Positions 52,920-60,545 of a DNA stretch of 64,000 bases are shown here, piece by piece. The stretch is from UKL13-2 sp947085425 (GTDB lineage Bacteria > Pseudomonadota > Gammaproteobacteria > Burkholderiales > Usitatibacteraceae): NCBI GenBank assembly GCA_947085425.1, contig CAMTWK010000018.1, positions 1 to 64,000 of the forward strand. The letters are read 5' to 3'. The first letter of the stretch is position 1. Every line of letters starts with the position of its first letter. The notes beneath the pieces were generated by a model. That model was not told the origin of the DNA. It was given only the letters and a program-made list of their open reading frames with translations, and made no database searches. A program made the position numbers and the translations under genes.

Positions 52920-53165
52920 TTAGACTTTCCGCAACGTTAAGTTGCCACGTGCGGGCACGGAGATATCCGCAATCACGCTGCGATCCAACATCAATTGTTT
53001 GAGTGTGCGTTTGCCGGACACCTGCAACGCTTCCCACTGACGAATCGGCACCAGCACGGCGGCGGCTTTGCCGTGTTTGGTCACCACCTGCGGGCCTTCG
53101 GCGAGACTGGTTTCGAGGAGTTCACTAAAGCGCGCTTTCGCGTCTTGTACGGGCCATGTGTGCAT
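52920..53165 (-). CDS. Phd/YefM-family antitoxin
   Basis: An 81-residue antitoxin that represses its operon and binds VapC. MHTWPVQDAKARFSELLETS is a typical Phd N-terminus, followed by GPQVVTKHGKAAAVLVPI and a tail for toxin binding. ATG 53165 has GGAG three to four bases upstream, preferred to ATG 53177. A palindrome about 20 bases upstream is the likely operator. Confidence 0.88.
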   Translation of the reverse strand: MHTWPVQDAKARFSELLETSLAEGPQVVTKHGKAAAVLVPIRQWEALQVSGKRTLKQLMLDRSVIADISVPARGNLTLRKV

Positions 53166-53185
53166 GATGATCTCCATTAAAAATG

Positions 53186-53199
53186 GTCAGAATTATGAC
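53186..53199. promoter_or_regulatory. Probable antitoxin operator
   Basis: GTCAGAATTATGAC is a 14-bp palindrome with a single mismatched pair, 20 bases before the antitoxin start. The A+T-rich bases around it (GACTAGTATAGCAGG) could hold the promoter of the phd-vapC-TIR-SLOG operon. Confidence 0.5.
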
Positions 53200-53237
53200 T
53201 AGTATAGCAGGATAGTTTTGGTCAAACCAGACGGGTT

Positions 53238-53306
53238 TCACGACGATCTATCGCGGTGAGCATCGGCATCTTGCGAGGCGCAGGAGAGGAAGATGGCTTG
53301 GGTCAT
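53238..53306 (-). pseudogene. N-terminal remnant of another TIR gene
   Basis: From ATG 53306 the minus strand encodes MTQAIFLSCASQDADAHRDR, then two residues and TGA 53238-53240. AIFLS-ASQDAD repeats the start of the intact TIR protein (AIFLSYASQDAD at residues 5-16), but the bases differ at several positions, so it is a diverged paralogue. Nothing after codon 16 looks like a TIR domain. It implies that a second TIR gene once followed the nSTAND gene. Confidence 0.65.
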
Positions 53307-53409
53307 TGATGTGAGCGTGCAGAGCAGGGTGGTAATGCGAAGGGCAGTGAATTCTCTTTAACTACGGAGGGCAGGCGTTTTCAACCATAAATGCCAGAAA
53401 ATGCCCGGC

Positions 53410-53434
53410 AATAAACGACCTTTACTCGTTTATT
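53410..53434 (-). terminator. Hairpin at the end of the nSTAND gene
   Basis: AATAAACGA-CCTTTAC-TCGTTTATT is a perfect 9-bp stem that includes part of the nSTAND stop codon. It is A+T rich and lacks a long T tract, so it is a weak terminator at best, but it marks the end of the SIR2-TIR/nSTAND operon. Confidence 0.4.
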
Positions 53435-56400
53435 ACATTTTCATCTCCGCCGCAATCTCCGCCCGCCGCCGCTCAATAGACTTAAGCCGCTTTATCGTTG
53501 CTGGCAATGCGTCGAGGCTTGCCAGCGCGCTAGCCAATAGCGCCGCACGCTCCGGGGTGTTGACCAGCGCCTCGGCCTGCAGTTGGTTCGCACGGCCTGA
53601 CTTGAGAAACGGGTTGTCGCTATTGATCACCTGCGGCAGGGCGTAATAGGCGCGCGTCGGCACCAATTCCTTACTGGCCTCATCGCGCTTGCCTTGGCGC
53701 GCTAACGCCAGCGCCAACCCGACGCGAATGACATTGGTCAGCCTTTGCTGGTCGAGGGACGATTCGGCATCCGGTTTACGATAGCCCAGCGCCTCCCGAA
53801 ACCGTACCTCGGCGTCGCCGTAGAGTCCTTGCATCATCGCAAGTTGGGCCGCTACGCTGACGTCTTCCGCAAAGCTGCTATCCCTTAACACGGCTTTGTC
53901 GTCTTTGAGGAACGCCATTACGTCGGCCATCGCCTGTTCGAGGTTCTGCCGTGCGGCGGGCACGTCGCTTCCGGTCGCAAGGGCGATGCGTGCGCGAGAC
54001 CCACTCAGTCCCAACCGATGATTCAATCGCGCCCGTTCGCTGGCACCCGCTTTGCGGGAGATATCGAAGTGCCGCTCCGCCTGCGCCATGTGGGCGTTAG
54101 CTTTCATCAAATCACCGAGCTCTGCCGCAATCCAAGCCCGCACCGTGTAGGTGATGCCGATCCCATTGGCGCCATCGCCCCCGAGCGTCTCATCCTTGCC
54201 GACGGCGACCGCTTGCTCTGCATGACTTTCCGCTTCTTGCACGCGCCCCAATGTCATCAGGACTTCATAAAGGCGCTCGTGCGCAAAGCGCAAGGCGCCC
54301 CGCCCCGCCCCCGTGCCCGCTTGCCGGGCAATGAGTTCTTCCTGGATCTTGAGTGCCTCAAGCAAATTAGGCAGTTGGCGTGCATAGCTCAGCTGCTGTA
54401 GATCGATCCGCGCCAGTGCGCTAAACAAGAATGCCCGCGCGTTCAGCGCGAAGCGATGCCCGGCGCGAATCTTGAGTATTTCACCCGTCAGGTTGAGGCA
54501 GGGTTCCAATGAGGCCCGGGCCTCGGTGAGCCGACCCAAACGTGTCAAGGCATCACCTTCGTTCCGACACGCCCAAATGTAGCGTATGGTCATCGCGTGG
54601 TTGGTCACATCGAGCGCGCCCAATTGCTTGGTAATGCTCTGCACCTTCGCCGACATTTCGAGCACGTCTTTCGGTCGGCTGGTGCGCAAATAGGCATCGC
54701 CCAGCCGCTGGTAGTGCAATGCGGCCGCCTCGAGGGCTTTTTTGGGCGGTTCGGCTGTGGCCAGCAGGGGCTTTAGGGTCTCCAGCGCCTCGTTGGCCAC
54801 AGGGATCATCGCCGGCCAATCGTTGCGGCTGGTCAACAATTGGGCGACGACGAATCGATACCGGGCGTAGACGATCAAGGTCTCGTCCGTCTTGTCGCCC
54901 GCGGCGCGCAGGGCTTTCAGCGTGGCACCCGCTTCGTCAGCCCACTTCTGAGCCTCTTCTTGCTTGCCGACAGCATTCAGCGCCAGGGCGTAAACGCTCT
55001 TGGCGTATGCGCTGTTGCGCTGGGTCACGGCATTGCGCGCCTCCGGGGGCAATTTGTCGTAGTACGCGACTGTCCGCTGGGCCAGGCTTGCGAGCACATC
55101 CGCGCGACCCATCGGCTGCATTTCGATCAGGAAATCTTCAAGCAGGAACTCCAGCAGCTTCTCCGCTTCGCCGCGCGAGGCTTCGGACGCCACTCGAACT
55201 TTCACCGCCTCCTTCTGGGCGCGGTAAGCAACGACGCCACTGCCGACAGCGACAATCGCCAGCACTGCACACCCTGCCGCGATTTGTCTGGCACGCACGA
55301 GCGCCTTGCGCGTAGCGGCCTCCCGCTCTCTTTGCGCCGCCAGCCTCTGGTCAGCCTCCGCCAGCGCCTCACGCTCCTGCCGTTCTTCGCGGCTGGCTTT
55401 CACTACACCACACAGCACATCGTGGGTCAGTTCAACACGGCGCACATCAAGGCGTTCTTCGATACGGAGTAGACGGCGATTGACCAGTGTGGCGAGGGTG
55501 GTCGCGGCATCTGCGTAATTGTTCTGTCCGGCACCCGCTGCGGTGAAGGCCTTGAGTACACGTTCTTCGGCCAAGTTTTCGCGATAACCAGAATCGGTTA
55601 AGAGGTCACTTTCGATCACCTTACGCACGGCGGCGGGCTGGTCGGCGAGTGAACGCTCGTAGAATTCGGACAGAATCGTTTCGTTCGAGCCTGCGAGTAA
55701 ATCGACCGAGATTTCGTTCTTGCCTTGTGCGATACGTGCGTTGTTCAGTTCACGCGCGATCAGCGATAACAGCGATGGCTCAACCTCAGCATTGCGCAGC
55801 TCTGCACCACCGGCCACAAAGCGTACGATGGATTCGGCGACTTCTTGCGTCACCAGCTTGCCACCGGGTTTCATCACGGCCGCTAAGGCTTGTTCGCCAT
55901 TCATTCGCGCCAAGCGCATGCGGTTTTGGGTAATCGACGGCATGGCCGACTTCACGCTTTCCAAGTGCGCCAAGTAATCTTCACGCAGCGAAATCAGGAT
56001 GCGGTAATCGGCGCGGGAAAAATCGAATTTTTCAGCCACGCTGTCGTCAGCGTCAATCTTGGCTTCTAACGCTTTTGGTGGGCGGTTCTCGACTAAATCA
56101 GCCAAGTCTTCGATGAATTCCGCCGCGCGTTTGCGGCCGCCGTCATCGGCTTGCGCGAGGGTGAAAATTTCTTCGAATTGATCGAAAATTAACAGCGGGA
56201 TGATCGGTTTGCCCGTCGTGTCTAGCAGCTCGTCATCACGGTGATGCAGAAATTCCCACAGCGATTCGCCTTCTGTTGCGGTACCGGATTTGGTCCACGT
56301 ACCTTGCGATGCGGTGGCGCGAAAGATGGCTTGTTTGATCTGCTCCGAAGGGGAAAGGGCGGCGGTGCCGTAATCCACCCGCACATACACCGGGCAATAA

Positions 56401-56642
56401 CCTTCGGGCCGCAAACGCGGCACAATACCGGCGTTGAGAATAGAGGTTTTTCCAAGTCCAGACTGGCCGAACAATACGGTGAGCAACTTGCGCTGTACGC
56501 GGCGTGACAACTCGCCGACTTCTTCCTCTCGTCCATAGAAATACTGGCGGGTTTCTTCCGTGAAAGAGGCCAGGCCCAACCACGGGTGCTGGTTGTCGAT
56601 GGTGGATTCGATTGCTGTTGTTGCGTCGACAGGCGTGTTCAT
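53433..56642 (-). CDS. nSTAND-type NTPase with membrane span and helical repeats
   Basis: A 1069-residue protein beginning with NQHPWLGLASFTEETRQYFY, the lead of nSTAND1-type signalling ATPases. Walker A is GQSGLGKTS (59-67); Walker B is LLIFDQFEEIF (150-160). A helical sensor region follows, then a coiled-coil and one transmembrane segment (about 447-468, AAGCAVLAIVAVGSGVVAYR), and some 500 residues of helical TPR-like repeats. STAND proteins in bacterial immunity sense phage proteins with the repeat domain and oligomerise to trigger an effector. Its start overlaps the stop of the SIR2-TIR gene by four bases, so that protein is the likely effector partner. Confidence 0.82.
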   Translation of the reverse strand: MNTPVDATTAIESTIDNQHPWLGLASFTEETRQYFYGREEEVGELSRRVQRKLLTVLFGQSGLGKTSILNAGIVPRLRPEGYCPVYVRVDYGTAALSPSEQIKQAIFRATASQGTWTKSGTATEGESLWEFLHHRDDELLDTTGKPIIPLLIFDQFEEIFTLAQADDGGRKRAAEFIEDLADLVENRPPKALEAKIDADDSVAEKFDFSRADYRILISLREDYLAHLESVKSAMPSITQNRMRLARMNGEQALAAVMKPGGKLVTQEVAESIVRFVAGGAELRNAEVEPSLLSLIARELNNARIAQGKNEISVDLLAGSNETILSEFYERSLADQPAAVRKVIESDLLTDSGYRENLAEERVLKAFTAAGAGQNNYADAATTLATLVNRRLLRIEERLDVRRVELTHDVLCGVVKASREERQEREALAEADQRLAAQREREAATRKALVRARQIAAGCAVLAIVAVGSGVVAYRAQKEAVKVRVASEASRGEAEKLLEFLLEDFLIEMQPMGRADVLASLAQRTVAYYDKLPPEARNAVTQRNSAYAKSVYALALNAVGKQEEAQKWADEAGATLKALRAAGDKTDETLIVYARYRFVVAQLLTSRNDWPAMIPVANEALETLKPLLATAEPPKKALEAAALHYQRLGDAYLRTSRPKDVLEMSAKVQSITKQLGALDVTNHAMTIRYIWACRNEGDALTRLGRLTEARASLEPCLNLTGEILKIRAGHRFALNARAFLFSALARIDLQQLSYARQLPNLLEALKIQEELIARQAGTGAGRGALRFAHERLYEVLMTLGRVQEAESHAEQAVAVGKDETLGGDGANGIGITYTVRAWIAAELGDLMKANAHMAQAERHFDISRKAGASERARLNHRLGLSGSRARIALATGSDVPAARQNLEQAMADVMAFLKDDKAVLRDSSFAEDVSVAAQLAMMQGLYGDAEVRFREALGYRKPDAESSLDQQRLTNVIRVGLALALARQGKRDEASKELVPTRAYYALPQVINSDNPFLKSGRANQLQAEALVNTPERAALLASALASLDALPATIKRLKSIERRRAEIAAEMKM

Positions 56643-58033
56643 GCGTGCCCTTTCAAGAGGGTCTGCAGTCGTTCAACAAACGCCTCCGTTGCCACGCCGC
56701 CGGCAAGCTTTGAAAAATGCGCGGCCTTGAATTTGTCCGGCACTTGTGCACTCACTTCAACGGTGTCGTCGATGACCACGGGCAGGATAAACACCGCGCC
56801 GTCAGCCATATTTCGGGTGCGATCAATTGCATAACTCCACTCGCGGCGAAAGTATGCTTCGAGACGGCGTTCAGTATTGGCAGACACCATCGGGATAAAA
56901 TACGCGCAGCGGGCAATGTTTTTTTGAATTTTACGGTCGTAATCATCGCCACTTTCAAGCCGCTCCATGTCAAACCAAACTTTGATATTGGCCAGGTCGA
57001 GTGCCGCTTTGAGACGCTGAACGGCCGGCAAATCTTCCCGGGCATAACTAATGAATACCGCGTTTTCTGGCATTTCTACCGCTGGCAGCAAGAAACGTGA
57101 AGGGACATCAAGTGACACGACGTTGCTCTTGCCATTGCCCTTTTTATTGCGCGCAATCCAACGCCGATGCAACTCCGCCACAAAGTCTTCAGCGCCGGTG
57201 TACACCCGCGTGCGCAGGCTGACCTGCTGCAAAAACGCCATGAGGCGCTCATCATCGCCGGAATGATTGTCGGCCAGTACTTCGCCAACATCACGCGGGT
57301 CAGACAGACGGCGGCGTTTGGCCATGCGCAGGAAAAGCCGCACCAGCCAATTCGAAAAATTGCTGCCGATCAACAGCAGGTGATTATTCTCGAGTTCGTG
57401 GAATAATTTTTCGGGGGTCAGGTGTTCACTTTGTAGCGCACAAATGAATTCGAGCGTGTCTTCATCCGAGATCACATAGGTTGGCGAAGCCGATACACGA
57501 CCAAGGAGGTGATACACCACAGGCCTGGTCATCTGCTCGCGTTCGGTGCTTAAATCGGCGATTCGATTGGGTGCATAGCTAATCACTTCGGTGGATTGCG
57601 CGCCGGCGAAGCGGGCCTCATTGATGGCTTGTTCGAGATAACTATCAAAGGTGGTTGACACAAATAAATCAAGATCGGTGATGTCGGCCAACTGTTTGAG
57701 TGCCACCGGTGGCACAAAGCTCGCCTCGCGCAAGATCGAACGCAAGCGCGTGTAGGCTTCTTCGCGACGACCGTGCGAGGCGACATGCCAACACACCACA
57801 TCGTTCAAGGAATATGGCTGTGGCAGATTGGCGGTATCTACATTGAGTTTGGCGGCCAACTTTTCGGCAATCCAATCGTAGAGCAGTCGTGGGCCGCTTT
57901 CCGTCTCAATCTTCAGTAGTTCTGGGCCGATAATGGGAATGACCCGCTTTTCTTCGATGAAGTTAAGCAGGTCGTCCCAAGCGTCATCGTCCAGCCGCGA
58001 GGGGACGTTAAAAAGCGGGATCGCGTTGTTCAC
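56639..58033 (-). CDS. SIR2-like plus TIR domain protein
   Basis: A 464-residue protein with two NAD-handling folds. The N-terminal 290 residues resemble SIR2-type domains of defence proteins: RVIPIIGPELLKIE, FVSTTFDSYLEQAINEARFA and LLLIGSNFSNWLVRLFLRMA. Residues 325-464 form a TIR domain (AVFISYAREDLPAVQRLKAA, VWFDMERLESGDD, FRREWSYAID) with Glu398 in the catalytic position. SIR2 and TIR domains in anti-phage systems both deplete or convert NAD+. It is first in an operon with the nSTAND gene. Whether both domains are active cannot be told; the SIR2 TTNFD motif is altered to STTFD. Confidence 0.8.
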   Translation of the reverse strand: MNNAIPLFNVPSRLDDDAWDDLLNFIEEKRVIPIIGPELLKIETESGPRLLYDWIAEKLAAKLNVDTANLPQPYSLNDVVCWHVASHGRREEAYTRLRSILREASFVPPVALKQLADITDLDLFVSTTFDSYLEQAINEARFAGAQSTEVISYAPNRIADLSTEREQMTRPVVYHLLGRVSASPTYVISDEDTLEFICALQSEHLTPEKLFHELENNHLLLIGSNFSNWLVRLFLRMAKRRRLSDPRDVGEVLADNHSGDDERLMAFLQQVSLRTRVYTGAEDFVAELHRRWIARNKKGNGKSNVVSLDVPSRFLLPAVEMPENAVFISYAREDLPAVQRLKAALDLANIKVWFDMERLESGDDYDRKIQKNIARCAYFIPMVSANTERRLEAYFRREWSYAIDRTRNMADGAVFILPVVIDDTVEVSAQVPDKFKAAHFSKLAGGVATEAFVERLQTLLKGHA

Positions 58034-58267
58034 AGTTTTTCGCTAGTTAAAAGTGAGTTGTTGGCACCACAAGTCATAGTCGAACCTGCACGGACACGCA
58101 CCATACACCCCAAGAGTTCGCGCATGACCCAAGCGCATTCTACTGCATCAAAGCGCGATTAAAAATCGATTTGGCACAAGTATTTCCATTAGGTACTTCG
58201 TGGCAAGATGTTGCCTTCGGACTGCGGTAAAGTTGCAATCAAATTACTGACGACAAATTGGAAAGTT

Positions 58268-59464
58268 ATGGCGGGCGCATTACAAGGAATAAAAGTCCTC
58301 GATTTGACCACGGTCATCATGGGGCCGTATTGCACGCAAATTCTCGGCGACATGGGGGCGGACGTGATCAAAGTTGAATCCCACGCCGGTGACAATATGC
58401 GCTGGGTGGGGCCGATGAAAAATCCCGGCATGGGACATATACATTTGCATTTGAATCGCAACAAACGTTCGCTGGTATTGGACCTGAAGCAGCCCAAAGG
58501 GTTGGAGGCCTGCCTGAAACTGGCCGCCGCAGCGGACGTGTTGGTGTACAACGTCAGGCCACAATCCATGGCGCGACTCGGTTTAGGCTACGAGGCGGTC
58601 AAAAAGGTAAACCCAAAAATCATTTACGTCGGTGCCTTTGGTTACGCGGAGAAAGGCCCTTATGCCGGTCGGCCGGCATACGATGATTTGATTCAGGGGA
58701 TTACCGGCGTGGCCTCCCTCAGCCAACGTCAGACCGGGGACGTGCCGCGTTATTCTCCGGTCACCATTGGCGATCGCAGTGTCGGGCTGCATACGGTCAA
58801 CGCCGTGTTGGCCGCTTTGTTTCACCGCGAACGCAGTGGCGAGGGCCAAGCCATTGAAATTTCCATGTTTGAGGCCATGTCGCAATTTGTACTCGGCGAT
58901 CATATGGGTGGAAAAACATTTGACCCGCCATTGGGTGAAACGGCCTATGCCCGCTTGATTGCGCCGCACCGCCGACCGTATGCCACATCCGATGGTTTTT
59001 TATGTGTGTTGATTTATAACAACAAACATTGGATGACTTTTTTTGACGCGATTGGCCGCGCCGACCTCAAGACCAATCCGAAATTTTGCGAGCACACGCA
59101 ACGTGCCGCGCATATCGGCGAAGTGTATGAGTTTGTCGCCGCCACCATGGCGGGCAAACCGACCGCCTATTGGCAGGCATTGCTGGACAAAGCCGATATT
59201 CCATTCGCGACCATGCATTCGATTGATTCGTTGCTCGAAGACGAACATATGCAGGCGATTGGTTTTTTCCCGCAGTTTGATCATCCCACCGAGGGGCGCA
59301 TTCGCGCCACGGCACCGATAGGCGAATGGAGTGCAACGCCACCATCGATTCGCTCCCTGCCCGCGCGGCTCGGTGAACACAGCGCCGAAATTTTGGCCGA
59401 AGTTGGTTATTCGTCTGATGAAATTGCCGTCATGCTGGCAGCTGGCGTGACCAAACAGGTGTGA
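58268..59464 (+). CDS. CaiB/BaiF-type CoA-transferase
   Basis: A 398-residue family III CoA-transferase, moving CoA between carboxylic acids. GIKVLDLTTVIMGPYCTQIL starts the fold, NRNKRSLVLDLKQPKG binds CoA, and the catalytic aspartate lies in PAYDDLIQGITG. The start at 58268 begins MAGALQGIKVLDL; an in-frame ATG 20 codons upstream adds no homology. The substrate is unknown. It is divergent from the SIR2-TIR operon, with 234 bases between them that carry both promoters but no obvious operator. Confidence 0.87.
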   Translation: MAGALQGIKVLDLTTVIMGPYCTQILGDMGADVIKVESHAGDNMRWVGPMKNPGMGHIHLHLNRNKRSLVLDLKQPKGLEACLKLAAAADVLVYNVRPQSMARLGLGYEAVKKVNPKIIYVGAFGYAEKGPYAGRPAYDDLIQGITGVASLSQRQTGDVPRYSPVTIGDRSVGLHTVNAVLAALFHRERSGEGQAIEISMFEAMSQFVLGDHMGGKTFDPPLGETAYARLIAPHRRPYATSDGFLCVLIYNNKHWMTFFDAIGRADLKTNPKFCEHTQRAAHIGEVYEFVAATMAGKPTAYWQALLDKADIPFATMHSIDSLLEDEHMQAIGFFPQFDHPTEGRIRATAPIGEWSATPPSIRSLPARLGEHSAEILAEVGYSSDEIAVMLAAGVTKQV

Positions 59465-59664
59465 GCATACCGCCGACGAGATGATTATAAAAGTCTAGGT
59501 AGGACGCTATTTTTCAAGCATAACGGCTCGAAATATGGCGTGGTTAATGGTGTTTGCCTTTTTGTCTTGCTCGCTGCCGCAGTCAGTTTCGCCGACAAAT
59601 TTGTTCACGCTCGAAGTCGCGCAATAATGTCGACTGTGATTATTGACGCAGCGGACGGTGTGTA

Positions 59665-60513
59665 ATGCCAAGCCAGGTACCTGTAGGACAAAGTCGCGGG
59701 TGGATTATTCCCATCGGCGGCGCGGAAGAAAAAGAAAACAAAAAGGAAATCCTGCGCCGTTTTGTGACGTTATGCGGGCAAGGCGACGCATCGGCGGCCA
59801 ACATTGTTGTCGTTCCCACCGCCAGCCGCATCGCCGACTCCGGCGCGCGTTATGAAGAAATATTTTCGAGTTTGGGGGCCGGTGAAGTAACCACCATGGA
59901 TTTTGATTCGCGACGCGATTGTGAAGAAGCCGGACGTGTGCAACGGATCGAGCGGGCCAACGGCATCTTTTTCACCGGCGGCAACCAGTTGCGGCTGTCG
60001 ACTTTATTGGGCGGCACACCGATCGCCAAGGTCATCCGCAGGCGTAACGCGGCCGGCATGCACGTGGCCGGCACCAGTGCCGGTGCGTCATTTTTATCCG
60101 AACACATGATTGCGTTTGGTGAGGAGGGCGCCTCACCCATCGCCGGTGCGGTGCGATTGGCGCCGGGGTTGGGTTTGACCAACCGTTTTATCATTGATCA
60201 ACATTTCCGCCAGCGAGATCGGATCGGTCGTTTGCTGGCCGCGTTGGCCTACAACCCGTTTGCGGTTGGCATTGGGCTCGATGAAGACACGGCCGCTTTT
60301 ATCGGTCCGGACAACACCCTCGAAGTGGAAGGGTCGGGCGCGGTAACCGTAATTGACGCCAGTGAAATGCAATTTTCATCGATGGACCAGGTGGCCGAGG
60401 GCAAACCAGTTTGTATGCTCGGTTTAAAACTACATATCTTGGTTGCGGGTGCCACCTTTAATTTACACACCCGTAATGCGGCTGCCTGTAAATTGGCACG
60501 CAAAAAAGAATAG
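59665..60513 (+). CDS. cphB: Cyanophycinase
   Basis: CphB cleaves cyanophycin (multi-L-arginyl-poly-L-aspartate) to beta-Asp-Arg dipeptides. The 282-residue protein is a serine peptidase of the S51 family, with the nucleophile in GTSAGASFLS and helper motifs IIPIGGAEEKEN, FFTGGNQLRLS and IDQHFRQRDRIGRL. It has no signal peptide, consistent with intracellular granule use. It lies 32 bases before cphA and so allows coordinated synthesis and breakdown of the nitrogen store. Confidence 0.93.
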   Translation: MPSQVPVGQSRGWIIPIGGAEEKENKKEILRRFVTLCGQGDASAANIVVVPTASRIADSGARYEEIFSSLGAGEVTTMDFDSRRDCEEAGRVQRIERANGIFFTGGNQLRLSTLLGGTPIAKVIRRRNAAGMHVAGTSAGASFLSEHMIAFGEEGASPIAGAVRLAPGLGLTNRFIIDQHFRQRDRIGRLLAALAYNPFAVGIGLDEDTAAFIGPDNTLEVEGSGAVTVIDASEMQFSSMDQVAEGKPVCMLGLKLHILVAGATFNLHTRNAAACKLARKKE

Positions 60514-60545
60514 ATATCCCAACCCTTAGAACGAAAGCGTTAACC

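Noticed and set aside
54719..55315. 198-codon Arg/Pro-rich frame opposite the nSTAND gene
   Set aside because: Long antisense frames are expected in G+C-rich coding DNA; composition is typical of a shadow frame.
59535..59627. A 30-codon frame upstream of cphB with a lipobox-like LSC
   Set aside because: No ribosome site, very short, and the peptide beyond the hydrophobic start is not convincing; chance is more likely.
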